NCBI GenBank assembly: GCA_936450465.1
Contig: OW388291.1
Span: 84,085,436-84,149,435 of the forward strand
DNA length: 64,000 nucleotides
Source of the DNA: Gibbula magus
Lineage: Eukaryota > Mollusca > Gastropoda > Trochida > Trochidae
Direction of reading: 5' to 3'
Numbering within the stretch: the first letter of the stretch is position 1; every line of letters begins with the position of its first letter. Below are positions 25,118 through 35,849 of the stretch, piece after piece. The position numbers were made by a program, and so were the translations under genes. The notes below the pieces were generated by a model that was not told where the DNA came from, did not search any database, and saw only the letters and a program-made list of their open reading frames with translations.

Positions 25118-25580
25118 ATACTTGCTTGAGTCGTCGATGAGATTAATCATAATTTTATGCACATAATTTTCCTTGAAAAAATTAAAGCCACGAATATACT
25201 GTCGGTAACAGTTCATCTTCTGTTGATCATCCGTCCTATGGGTACTCTCTATCAGGTAGAATTCCACATCCTTGTGAGTCAGCTTGGGTAGAGATCGTAA
25301 GTCACTTTTCCATCCAGAAGTAAGTTCGGATATCAGAGGAAACTCGGAGTCCGACTCTACAGTCAGTAGGTGCATGGTTCTTCAAACGTACAACCCTGTC
25401 TAGCGGCAAAAGTACGTTCAGCTAAATCTTCTTTTCGGCCCGAATAGTTTTCTCTCCAATGTTTCGTAGATGAGCCTGTAGCTCTATTTTCTTGAAATTC
25501 AAAAAGTCTTCAACGGTAGAACATTTACTTATCTCACATTTAGGTAAAGAAGAGGAAGCCATTTCACTTTTGACATTCAT

Positions 25581-26734
25581 GTTATAAACCGGAAGTAGGT
25601 ATACATGTTCTCAAGGGCCAATAACTCTGTCGAGGGGAGGTAACTCCAACTACCGAAACATCCTCCACGCAGGCGGTCTGCGCACCTCGGACTTCCTCCT
25701 TCGTAGTGCTTACAGTGTGTAAGCTTGACTTGACATGCGCACGCCGCTGCTTGGAGGATGCTACCGAAAGTCGGGAATAGACGTGATGAGCTAAATATGT
25801 TAAAAGTGGACGGACACCAGACACTAAAATCTTCAAACCAAAATATCCACCGGCCTTGAGTTCGAGTTTGCTCCCGTTTGTTTCAGCTTTTAGTTTCAGC
25901 TTTAGTTTCAGCTAGCAACTCCCCTTTCATAAGAAAGGTATGCCTCTCTGGTTCTGGTTCTGGTTTGGTTTGGTTTCTAAGTTAGGATTTAATCGGATTA
26001 TTCTAAGTTCTAGTAGGTTTAATTTGTCTAAGTTTTCCAAGTAGTCTGCGAAATATTTTACAAGTTTTAACGAGTTTCTGAGTTCTTAGTTTAGCACGTA
26101 GAACTGGCGTCACTTAGATTGATCACAGCGTTGTTTGTATGCATAACTGTTTTGACTTGTAAATAAATCTTATTGAACTAATATAATCGTATGTTTATCT
26201 TTCAAGTTTGTTTTCTGATCGTTACGAATTAAGTTCGTACAAGTGAACGTTGAATGACTTACAATGTCGAAGGTACAGTGATAGCGGCCGATATTCTAAA
26301 TTCATGTTTGAGATGGTCCCTGACCCGTAATTCGCTTATCCGAACGTAATGTAAATAACTAAGTACAAATAAGCGAGTCTCTTCCTGTGTAAACAAACAT
26401 GGCTGCGCCCGTAGTTTTTATCGCTATCACTTTGCTCTCGAATCATTATAAATCACACTCGTTTGGAGGATGGAAATGATGGTTTATTGACTTCAAATAA
26501 AGTTGAAGGTTGATCCGCACACATGTTGAGAAAGATTGCACAATTATTCCTAGAGGAACAGGCGAACTTGTAGTACACACTAACGAAGGTTCATAATGTA
26601 AACATGGTCAATTAGTTCAAAGTTCAAGATTGTCTGAGTGAATCACGCTACCACATATTCTCACTTGGATAGTCAAATACAACACCACCTTTCACGCACA
26701 CGTACACACGGTGCAGAGTCCCATACAGTGCGAA
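25581..26734. other. No gene recognised
   Basis: Upstream flank of the SAP-YqaJ gene. It has a triplicated tttcagctttagtttcagct-like stretch near 25885-25915. The outer end of the two-gene transposon should be here, but no inverted terminal repeat could be matched to the other side. Confidence 0.4.
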
Positions 26735-26950
26735 CGGCGAAACCGTATTATAGCTGGTTCGCTTGAAAGGAAGGGAGGTAACTCTTGTATTTCACATTGA
26801 AGCTAAGCCTTTTGGTTTCGTATTCTTACTGACAACCCGACTTGGTACAAACATATAAAACAGTTTTGTACTTGAACATTTCGAAAATATTAAAGAATTA
26901 CATTTTCTATTTTTCGGATTCGTTTTTAGATGATTATCGTTGTTATGAGA

Positions 26951-27004
26951 ATGTGGGACCACCTTGTCGCTACCTATATACGGCCGTGACAAGTGGTCCC
27001 ACAT
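26951..27004. repeat. Palindrome ATGTGGGACCACcTTGTC
   Basis: Arms ATGTGGGACCAC.TTGTC and GACAAGTGGTCCCACAT flank an ~18-nt centre. A second palindrome with the same arm sequence lies at 27929-27985, 1 kb away in the same element. Confidence 0.75.
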
Positions 27005-27436
27005 TTCCTGATTCGTTGTGAAAGGTAGTCATTTCTTATCGTGAGATAGGTAAAAGGGACCGGTAAAGGGTGGTTTTCATATAAAAGACAATGTGAAGTA
27101 AAATTAACATGTCCCTATTCCAAATTCACAAGATGGAAACCATTATTTAATCTACTACATCGTAACATGTCAACAGAAGTCTATTTTTAAATCCCGCGAA
27201 AAAGTAGGACAAATCTCATGAATATTAATGAGCACTCTCTTTTCATTGGCTGTAGTTAAAGTAAGGTCACAGGTCACAGCTACTTCAAAATCTCATTGGT
27301 TGAAATACTTGACCCGCACAGGTCAGGTCAAAGTGCAATAAAATTAACATAAGCTTTCCAAACATTCGCTTTGAGATTGACAGGTACCGGTATCAACCGT
27401 TGAACGTATTTCCCAGTTTAATATTATAAAGTGAGT

Positions 27437-27766
27437 GTTTCCATGAGATTCCTGAATAGTTTCCATCTTTATTAAAGATGATGGAACGTTGACCCTCCTA
27501 CAGTTATCAGCATTTGAAAATTGATGGGAAATGTTTTCCATCTAAAATGGTCCGAAAATGTTGTTTGTGACATATTTCAGATTTTCAATTTCTGATTGAT
27601 TGTTTCCATGAGATTCCTGAATAGTTTCCATCTTTATTAAAGATGATTGAACGTTGACCCTCCGACAGTTATCAGCATTTGAAAATTGATGGGAAATGTT
27701 TTCCATCTAAAATGGTCCGAAAATGTTGTTTGTGACATATTTCAGATTTTCAATTTCTGATTGATT
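27437..27766. repeat. Two tandem 165-bp copies
   Basis: The unit starting gtttccatgagattcctgaa at 27437 is repeated from 27602 with very few differences (for example gatgatgg against gatgattg). It is a recent local duplication inside the inverted-repeat element. Confidence 0.8.
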
Positions 27767-27928
27767 GTTTTCTAATTATTTCTTGAAATGTTTCCATCTT
27801 TTTTTTTCAGTAATTATATGGAAGTAGAAAAGATTTTGATACTTAACATATTTTGAAATGATTACATTAATTTGCATTCCATTCACATGTCGTTTGATGA
27901 TAATCACACTAAAATGTCACTTCTGGGA

Positions 27929-27985
27929 AATGTGGGACCACTTAGGTCTATCTATATAGGCAAAATAACAAGTGGTCCCACATTT
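27929..27985. repeat. Second GTGGGACCACTT palindrome
   Basis: AATGTGGGACCACTTA and TAACAAGTGGTCCCACATTTT flank an ~20-nt centre. Same arm sequence as 26951-27004. Confidence 0.7.
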
Positions 27986-28174
27986 TCAAAATCACACTAA
28001 GACATCATATACTGTATTTGGGCCAGAAAGAAACACTAACAGACATCATAACAGTGGGTACTGAGCGCGAGTGGTCCCAGATACGGGAATAAATACCCTA
28101 GCTCTACATGATCAGAGTTACTTCCCTTCATTACAAGCGAACCAGCTATAATACGGTTTCGCCGTGCGAACCGG

Positions 28175-31137
28175 ATATAGTTCGCTGTACGCTCGTGCAG
28201 TGGTTCATAGCTCTGTCAAGTGTTTCTTTTTCGTTGGATCAAATAAGTAATTTTAAGTCATTATACAGCTTAACAACGTATGAAAATAGGCCCAGGTTCA
28301 TCAATTTGTGACATGCATACATGTACAGTGAATAAGTTCTTGGGAAATAGTTATATGTTGATGAAAACACATTATTTTCATTACGAACGCATCGAGCCAA
28401 ATTTGACAAGCCCGTGCGTTTTCGATTTTATTCACGTATACAAGCATGCTGCTCAAAATGTATGCAAGTATTTAATTCCTAATATATTGTACCATGTATG
28501 TGTAGAATTTCAAGTTTCAAAGTTTTGTAGATATGAAGTTATCAAAGATTTTAACAGCAACAATGCAGCATCACTGTACTGGTTCATTGGTTGACGGAAG
28601 TATTTTACACCTATTTATCAATTGCTTAGCTGTACTATTTTAGATCAATCACATAGATGACCAATTCGGAATAAAACTATTTTAAGTCAGAAGTCAGAAA
28701 CACATAATACATAGATAACCATGTTCAATCCATGTTTCCGAAACTGTATTTACAGTACTAAATTTGCTGGGGAAAGCGGTATGCACGAGTTGATCGTGAC
28801 TGTCGTGACATCATTAATTTGTGACGTCGTTAACTATGACGTAATAACATTCCTATCTTGCAACTGCTGGTTCACTAATTAAATATTATTTTTTATTTTG
28901 CGACAATATTTACAATATAAACAAGTTTTTATTCTTATAAAATTCAACAATTACATAATAATCTTATTGAAAAAAGAGCGTAAGTAGCATTAATGTTTAT
29001 ATATTAACTATTTAGATGCCCGCATCTTGAAATAATTTTATGAATGGGGTAGGAGTACAATTTGTATTTTACAGTCTAATCTATAATGTCGTCAACTTGA
29101 GTCTAGTTTTTCGATTTTTAGGCATTAAAATGATCTTAGCTAAGAAAAAGAATAACTAACTCGGTGCTCGAAATTAAGAATTATTTTCCCTCGTGAATTA
29201 TTATGTCAAACTCCACGCTAAAGCTCGGTGTTTATCAAAATAATTAACACGGGGCAGATAAACCGTATAATTCCTCGCAACTCTTTGATTATTATATAAC
29301 AGAATTCAAAGAATTTAGAAAGTTTATTTGAGAATCAGTTGGAACGTACATTCGCCTTTGGAAATTTCCTTCTGACACTGCTGCAGTTATTTTTCGTGTC
29401 CAAGATGATTTTTTTTTAAAAAAACAATCAACTCTCCAAAAAGTTTGGTAAAATCACTGTATGTCATCTGGAGGGTGTTGCAATAGTGGAGCGAAAACCA
29501 ATATACGACTTTGGAAAACAGCATGTAAGCTGAAAAGCATTGAAAATGACCAGTCTTGAACATTTCAGAAATACATCCTGCACAACTTGTTTTAAGTTAT
29601 GTAAAACATCTGGAAGCATCAGTTCTGTCATGGTACCCCAATCTAAGCTCTCACAAAGATATCACAATTGTCGGGGAAATCTCTGATTCGTCATTCTCTA
29701 CCCACAGATGTTACTCCCTTTAGATCCTAACCTCTGTTCTAGAAGGCCAATGGTCAATGATGATTTTGAAATCATTTGTGTGAAAGAGACTTTCTCATTC
29801 CCTGAAAGTCACAATAGCAGCAGACGGAATTAATTCAAGGTCACACATACCAAACGTTAACAAGTGTTTGCCACTAACATGGCAATGTCCCCCGCCGTTT
29901 ACATTGAGTTTAGTAAGACACATCATTTGGTCAAGTGTCTTGGTCACCTTGAAAATAAGGTCAAGGTCACCGAAATCAATTGGTGTCTGCGTCATCCCCC
30001 AATGTAGCCTGGCACCAAATTTGAAGACTTTGGGTCCATCCAGTCATGATATATCGTGTTAACAAGAGTTTGAAAAGTGGTCAAAGTGTCGCGGTGACCC
30101 TGAAAATATGGTCAAGGTCACCAAAATCGACTGGTGTCTGCGTCTTCCCACAATGTAGGCTGACACCAAATTTGAAGACGTTCGATAAAATGCTTCATTA
30201 GATATCGCGTTAACAAGAAAGGACGTACGGACGCCGCTGAATACATAGCCCGTTCTGCGTTGCGGCGGGGGACAATAATGACGTTATTTTATCTAGAAGT
30301 ACTGATTGTACTTGGTCGACTCAGTATTGTGACGATAAAATTTTTGATATAATGATTTCTGATCGAAAAACGGACAATGCATCGCGACTGACGTGTATCT
30401 AACAGTCAAACATAATTTTGGAAATTTATTTGCAACAGATAAAAAGACAAATTTGGGTTGCTAATGTTAAATAAGTCATATAACTACCTAGCATGTAAAT
30501 CGGACGTGTAGTTTCGGTTACTGCACAATCATGTATAATGATTTTTCTCCATTTTAATTGGAAACTCGTAACTAAATAATTAACATATGAAACACAATGG
30601 ATGCACCTGTAACAAAATAACCCAAAGTAAGAGTGTCTATTTATAAAAGAAAAAGCAACCATGCAATTACATACTGGAACTATAAACCATACAGTTATTT
30701 CTGTTGAAAGTGCTATCAACCAACTGTATTGGCGGCTATCAAACTGTATGGTAATGGCACATAGGTGAGTGACGTTTTGCTCTCGTGTCAAAATACTAAT
30801 GCTCTATATTAACTATGTAAAAGACCACCTGTAAGTTTAATGATAATATATTTCATATATTATCAGGTGGTATCCACAAAGTACATACTATGAGAGCATT
30901 TCGACATTATATGTGGTGCGCTTAGCGAAGGAGCAAGATCGGCAATGCGTTTTTGATATGAGAAAGATTTCAGAGGGTCATGATTGAATATCGTAGTGAA
31001 TTCTTGTGTATAAGTATAAGAAGAAGTATTTTGCAAATTTGTGTGCGTGAATTATACTCACACAAATAGAAAACGAGAAAAAGCAGCCCGTGTCAACATA
31101 GCTATGAACCAATGAACGAGCGTACAGCGAACTATAT
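28175..31137. mobile_element. Candidate inverted-repeat element, ~40-bp ends
   Basis: ATATAGTTCGCTGTACGCTC at 28175, continuing through tggttcatagct, is matched by the reverse complement ending at 31137. The left end starts 4 bp after the right end of the previous element. The interior is AT-rich. ORFs of about 100 codons (for example 28280-28594) show no known domain. One core-repeat element (29887-30273) is nested inside. Confidence 0.5.
29887..30273. repeat. Core-repeat element with 11-bp perfect inverted ends
   Basis: Ends are GTCCCCCGCCG (29887-29897) and CGGCGGGGGAC (30263-30273). Two ~148-bp cores start near 29943 and 30091, each with ggtcaaggtcacc, gtgtctgcgtc and ggcaccaaatttgaagac, followed by gaaaggacgtacggacgccg. 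A short acgg-type tract again sits beside the end. Confidence 0.8.
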
Positions 31138-31765
31138 TTGTTTTAAATGTTAACCAATAGGTAATGTATATTGCTAACGTTTCAGAACAGTTAAGAGTGA
31201 AAAAGGTAAAAAATTTGCCGGAGTGCTCCTTTAATGAACAGGACACTTTTATGAACGGTTGCCACGGACAACGAGGTCGAAGTGGGATACTTTATTCTGC
31301 TGACATATGCAGTACCCTGGAAAATTTCATCAATATACGTCTAAACGTCTAAAAAAAGGGGGGGGGGGTCCAACTGGCGTTAACTGATGTAGCGTTACCT
31401 AAACACCCGGAGTAGAGTTTTAATCGTGGCACTGTGTTAAAATGGTCCACCATCTTGCTGCGTGAACTCTCAAAATCGAATGAGAACTACAAATCTACAT
31501 CTCACACTGGAAACTTCCATAACATTGTCGCTGTAGGCCTATAAGTAACACCCTTTTCTTCCACTTCGAAAACCGTTTTCAATTGATACTGCTTATCGGC
31601 TATTGTAATGAGATTTGTTACCCTCGAATGTTGCATTAAAACATTAAATTGTATTACCTTTGTGATAAATGGCAAATTTGAGAAAACATAATATGCAAAA
31701 ACGTGCTACAGCGCCTTTAAATGGTCCATTATGTTACAGCATTTTATCCAATGGGCGGTTAAATT
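31138..31765. other. No gene; poly-G run
   Basis: Contains aaaaaaaggggggggggtcc near 31351-31370 and a lone acgtgctacagcgcctttaa near 31701. The latter resembles one end of the TTAA MITE at 39539-39871, but its partner end was not found. Confidence 0.4.
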
Positions 31766-31974
31766 CCCTTTGATGTTTTTGCAACAATATATCGTGTATC
31801 AAGAAAAGTGTGGTTATATCTATGACGTCACTTATTTATCAGCCAAAGTTATTTTAAACTCTCTGATAGGACGACCGTGAAGCAGCAGGGCTGTCCAAGG
31901 GCGGAGCCACAAACACCTGGCTGACGACCTTGAGTAATTACAACATTGTTGCAAAACCAGATGACATCAAAGGG
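31766..31974. repeat. MITE-like inverted repeat, 209 bp
   Basis: CCCTTTGATGT...TTTTGCAACAAT at 31766-31788 is mirrored by ATTGTTGCAAAA...ACATCAAAGGG at 31945-31974, with a small indel between arms. No coding capacity. Confidence 0.55.
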
Positions 31975-32405
31975 CTGTATGTCGCTCAGTAGAAAAACAT
32001 AACCAATGTCAGTGCCACTCAGTACTCTTTCAATAATAAAAACAAATGATCAGCTGATCAGAAACTGAAAACAAATCTTTAAAACACCATTGTTTTTAAA
32101 TCGTCACTGATTAACACGAAGGCAATCAATACAGCGGAAAATAATGAATAGTCATTTGGTGGTGATAATGTTGATGGAAGAAGAAATTTCACGTGACTTT
32201 TTTTCTTTGTCACACAGTAGCTCGGAAACACCAGCCGAAAAGGGGGCCTGCGGGACTGCTTCCAAAGCCCGACTGACTTCCTGAAGGGAAACGGGTCAAC
32301 TATCTCAAAAAGCGGATTTCTCCAGACTGATTATAACTGAAGCGCGAAAATCATGTCAAGTGACAGGCGCATATATTGTCGAACGTTGCCCATTGGATAA
32401 AACAG
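31975..32405. other. No gene recognised
   Basis: No exon or repeat boundary could be supported here. Confidence 0.4.
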
Positions 32406-32528
32406 ATACATGATTGACACAAGTGGGTGTATACAAAATATCATCTCGCTATCACTCACTCGGGGGCTCCGCCCCCTCGTGAGATGATAGCTCAATGGTA
32501 TTTTGTATACACCACTTGTGTCATCATG
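32406..32528. repeat. Foldback hairpin with GGGGGCTCCGCCCCC loop
   Basis: The arms are imperfect reverse complements of ~55 nt (gatacatgattgacacaagt on the left; acttgtgtcatcatgtatc on the right) around a GC palindrome ggggctccgcccc. This is the same design as the hairpins at 4504 and 38361. Confidence 0.75.
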
Positions 32529-32843
32529 TATCTATTACATAGTTAGCCTACGGACCTTCATTCTCATACTTGTATGCACGCTTTTTCGATATACATATTT
32601 TTAGGGAGATACGCTTTTATTTAATCGTACGGATTTAAGCCTATCAAATAGTTATCATATGAAAAAGATATACTTATAATTATTATAATAATCAAAAGTT
32701 CATAGATTTTGTTAGTAAAAATAAGAATTTATGGTTTGAAAACCAAAATGTTGAGAACGAGGTTTTCTCATCACGGCGCACAGATGCCCCCGTCGCGTCT
32801 CCATACACAACGTTGAGCTTCCCCGCGTGATTTGTCTAGAAAT

Positions 32844-32951
32844 ATGGCGATCTCGACATCACATCGATGCATCCTCGTAATAAGGACTGTTCTATATGGA
32901 TGTACTGTCATATCAAGCTTCTTCGTGTTCGGAGCCCTTGCAGTAAGCTTG
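32844..32951 (+). other. Candidate first exon, hydrophobic N-terminus
   Basis: ATG at 32844 in a reasonable context (aatATGG) opens 36 codons ending at a gtgagt donor. They contain a membrane-type segment (VISSFFVFGALA) after ILVIRTVLYG. The exon ends in phase 0 at either of two possible donors. It resembles the first exon of a small multi-pass membrane protein and could pair with a TMEM179-type second exon, but no downstream exon was found in the next 3 kb. The overlapping minus-strand 100-codon ORF is a less likely alternative. Confidence 0.3.
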
Positions 32952-33740
32952 GTGAGTGAATATTTTTCTTCGTTAGCATCATAAAAGCTAGCTGCAGTTG
33001 CTTCGTCAAAATAGCCTCTTTGACACCCTGACGTACGTCGCCTTATGCAAAAGTAAAAATCAAGATCGTCCATTCACCTAAAATATGTAGGAATGTGGAG
33101 AATTATATATCCGGAAGAATAGGACTAATAAAAATGTTTGATTTTACTGCTGAGTATTAGTTACTAGATCTACAAACTGAAAAAATTGCGCAAATTGAGT
33201 TGTGATGCAAAGCGGAATGATCTCGGATTCTCCTGCGCGGAATGATATTTCCATATTTATCTCTAACATCTGCATCATGTTAGTGAATATTATATCTATC
33301 TTTTTATTTTAAGAATGATGTGTTGAAAAAGATTACACAAACATCTTTTATTGTAGGCCTAAACTTAGTTTACCGGCAAACTGTTGTCAGCACTTGAATG
33401 AAATTCTAGTTAATAGACATAGACAATCGTAGGCCTACCTTCGGACAGGGGATATTTTTCCTGTTTCAACGGTCTTTTTAAAATGTTTATTCAAGGACTT
33501 ATATTGAATATACGTTCTTGATTTATTGAACATATTGACAAATCGTATCATCCCTTGATCGTTAAAAATAAAGAATTCAAAATATAAACTAACCCGTTAT
33601 ATGTAGCCTATGTCAAGCGTTTGAACATTAAACTAGGCTACCCGAGAACAACTGTCGCTGATGCCCTGATACATACATTACCATAATACCATTCCATATA
33701 TAACTGAAATAAGACGATCGTGCTCGCCTCGGTCAAGCTC
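32952..33740. other. No gene recognised
   Basis: AT-rich sequence following the candidate first exon. No acceptor with plausible coding continuation was identified. Confidence 0.4.
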
Positions 33741-33876
33741 CCCAGGGCCCCCTTTCACAAACCACTGAGGTGATCGTAAGACTCTAAGGTAACCTTAGTA
33801 GGCCTACAATGTTAAGGATGGGAGTTAAGGTTAACCTTAGTAGGCTAAAGGTTTCTTTGTGAAAGAAGCCCCTGGG
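33741..33876. repeat. 136-bp MITE/SINE-like inverted repeat
   Basis: CCCAGGGCCCCCTTTCACAAA and TTTGTGAAAGAAGCCCCTGGG form the ends. The centre contains two inverted-like copies of ggttaaccttagtagg. Confidence 0.6.
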
Positions 33877-33899
33877 CTTTGCTCCGCTGTTACCGAGAC

Positions 33900-34013
33900 G
33901 ATTACTGCTCATAATTATGTTTCCCCCGTAGTTCGCGAGACATATTGATTTTTGTTGAGTTTCCGACAACGTTGGCTTTGGTGTCGGCGTTCCCTTTGTT
34001 TCCGAAGCGATGT
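33900..34013. repeat. Fragment of a dispersed element, inverted copy at 45.4 kb
   Basis: ctcataattatgtttccccc, gatttttgttgagtttcc and ggctttggtgtcggcgttcc match the reverse complement of 45,405-45,499 closely. It is the end of the family seen with cores at 8966-9565. Confidence 0.7.
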
Positions 34014-34642
34014 TGATATCCAATAGTAGTAAATTATGTAACAGGATGGCAAAATGGTGACAGCACTAGGATTGTATTAGTAACAATGGCATTTGAGAAG
34101 TCACGCACTGTGTGACTTCTCAGATGCACTTTCATGTTACATGTTTGTGATATATGGTTACATATTGTACTTCATGCTTGTTCTTTTCAATGGAGTTATA
34201 ACTACTTTTTCGCTTCCTTTGCTGACGAAGCTCATATTCAGGAGTTCAATGCCAGTTATTTTCATTATATTGAAGCCCTTGACGCATATAATTGTGAACC
34301 TGATTTCGATCACAGCAACCAAAAACCACGATCACTGAAGGCATGTACAGAACATGTACAGTCAGACGATCACGATCACTTCATCAACTATTTTTCACAA
34401 ATTCTCTAAAAGTATTGAAGTCAACAACTAAAGACTTTGTCCAAATGATCACCTAACTTTAACAGTTACGGCTTAATTTTCCATTGCTTTTTTAATCAAT
34501 TATTATTTACATACTTGCTATATTTCTATGTTTAACATAATGCTACCAAAGTAACTTTCCGATAACTTTCTCAACTTTTAACTTACCTACATTAGAAAAA
34601 ATATAGGGATACACTGATTCCTCCACATGCATGAACTATGCT
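34014..34642. other. No gene supported; short hairpin
   Basis: A perfect-looking small palindrome (gagaagtcacgca..gtgtgacttctc) lies near 34094-34123. A 91-codon ORF (34134-34409) has no recognisable motif or splice support. Confidence 0.4.
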
Positions 34643-34970
34643 TACCGTATTTCCTCTAATACAACCCGGGCCTCCAATACAACCCGGGTCTCCAATACAA
34701 CCAGGGTCTCCAATATAACCCGAGTGTGCAATATTTTTTTTTTTTTTATTAAGTAGATTAATTTCAGAGTGAATAAAAGTTTACAATAGGCAGAGCATTC
34801 CAGAGAGTAGTGACAGAGTTTTTAAAAGAACATTGTCCGCAAATGTTCAGCTTCCATCTTGGTGTAATTCTGGTCTGAAAAAATATAACCCGGGCCTCCA
34901 ATACAACCCCGGGGTTCTATTTCGTTCAGTACCCCTTTACCCCCGGGGTTGTATTAGAGGAAATACGGTA
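34643..34970. repeat. MITE with TACCGTATTTCCTCTAATAC ends
   Basis: 28-bp inverted ends start with TA on both sides (34643-34644 and 34969-34970), consistent with a TA target duplication and Tc1/mariner-type mobilisation. The left half contains four 18-bp tandem units (acaacccgggtctccaat). Length 328 bp, no coding capacity. Confidence 0.75.
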
Positions 34971-35849
34971 CATGGAAGTAATGATTTGTTTGTGTCGATG
35001 GATTTAGATATTTTCATCAACCGATGCACTGACGTCTGTAATCTCCGATCACTATCACTGCATCTCTCGCTGTACAAAATCACTATCACTGGAGCCCTGC
35101 AGTACAGGGTTCCAGAGGGTGTATGCATTGTGGTGAAACCTGCGAGCATCGGCTTGACTTAATGAACCATGGGTGGTACTGCGCTGAAATTCAGTGAGGC
35201 ATTGCACCAAAACCAGATAAAGTTTCAAAAAGTTATATTTCAAAATCACTGCATTTCATTAACCGCTATAAAAAAAGTTTTGGTGAAGGTTTGTTGAAAT
35301 TATCTTGAATAGTTGTCAAGATATTAAGCTCTGAAGCATTGAATTCAAGGGTAGATAAAAATACCAATTTGTGGTTGAGGTGCACATGTCATATCTGAAA
35401 GTTTCATGAATAGGGGTCCAGGTCAGAACTGGATTTCTTGCCGTAGGCCACAAAAACGATACAAATAATAAAAAGGAAAACTAAATAAGAACAATAGGTC
35501 TTCAACACTTTCTTTATTAGCCTAAAGGGCCTGTTTTTTCCCCCATCAGTTTCTGTTGTTCACATTCTGAGCACATGCAACTTACCAATAATCAATCAAA
35601 GCACTAAACACATAGGACTTGCCGGAAGGAAATGTACAATGTCATTAGATAAACTGACGTTTGAATATACTCTGAAATAAAAATGACACAAAAAGATCTT
35701 AAAAAAAATATCAGTTAAAACATTGATAAAATGAATGATAACTTTTAAAATTATCTATCATTTATTGTTTAAAAATACTTATTGAAATGAAGATTTTTTA
35801 ATGGGGTTGTGAATACATATGGTTTAAATCATGCGCCTGGTGATACCAC
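34971..35849. other. No gene recognised
   Basis: AT-rich flank of the large inverted-repeat element. No feature is supported. Confidence 0.4.

Larger units (their letters stand above)
21820..25580 (-). pseudogene. SAP-SWIM-YqaJ nuclease gene of the same transposon, interrupted
   Basis: Read on the minus strand. 25580-25121 holds the start and a SAP-like segment (VEDFLNFKKIELQAHLRNIG), then RQYIRGFNFFKENYVHKIM. Then comes an inserted element (23423-25117). 23419-23301 has KCYPSMKQGTYD and CKAYCTCAAG. A GT-AG intron (23300-23003) follows. 23002-22733 has LVEGCTHVAGLL, which completes a SWIM zinc finger, and PCEWNKPSKRKRE. 22707-21820 is a YqaJ-type PD-(D/E)xK exonuclease with WVKTREYRITSSKFYDIL, YLGASPDGLI, LLEIKCPF and YYTQVQGQMAL. 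Lesions: a GA duplication in the SAP region, an 8-bp insertion after HVAGLL, and a break between 22733 and 22707. YqaJ proteins paired with a DDE transposase are known from ISL2EU-type eukaryotic transposons. Confidence 0.78.
26735..28171. mobile_element. Inverted-repeat element with GGTTCGC-rich ends
   Basis: Left end ACGGCGAAACCGTATTATAG at 26735, continuing through ctggttcgcttg and gaaggga to about 26784. Its reverse complement lies at 28115-28171 with few mismatches. The interior has two palindromes and a 165-bp tandem duplication but no open reading frame of note, so it is non-autonomous. Confidence 0.65.

Noticed and set aside
28280..28594. 104-codon ORF
   Set aside because: AT-rich, with no recognisable domain, splice support or homologous pattern, in the interior of a non-autonomous element.
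34134..34409. 91-codon ORF
   Set aside because: It reads as ordinary-looking peptide but has no motif, no splice signals and no promoter evidence. Not supported as a gene.
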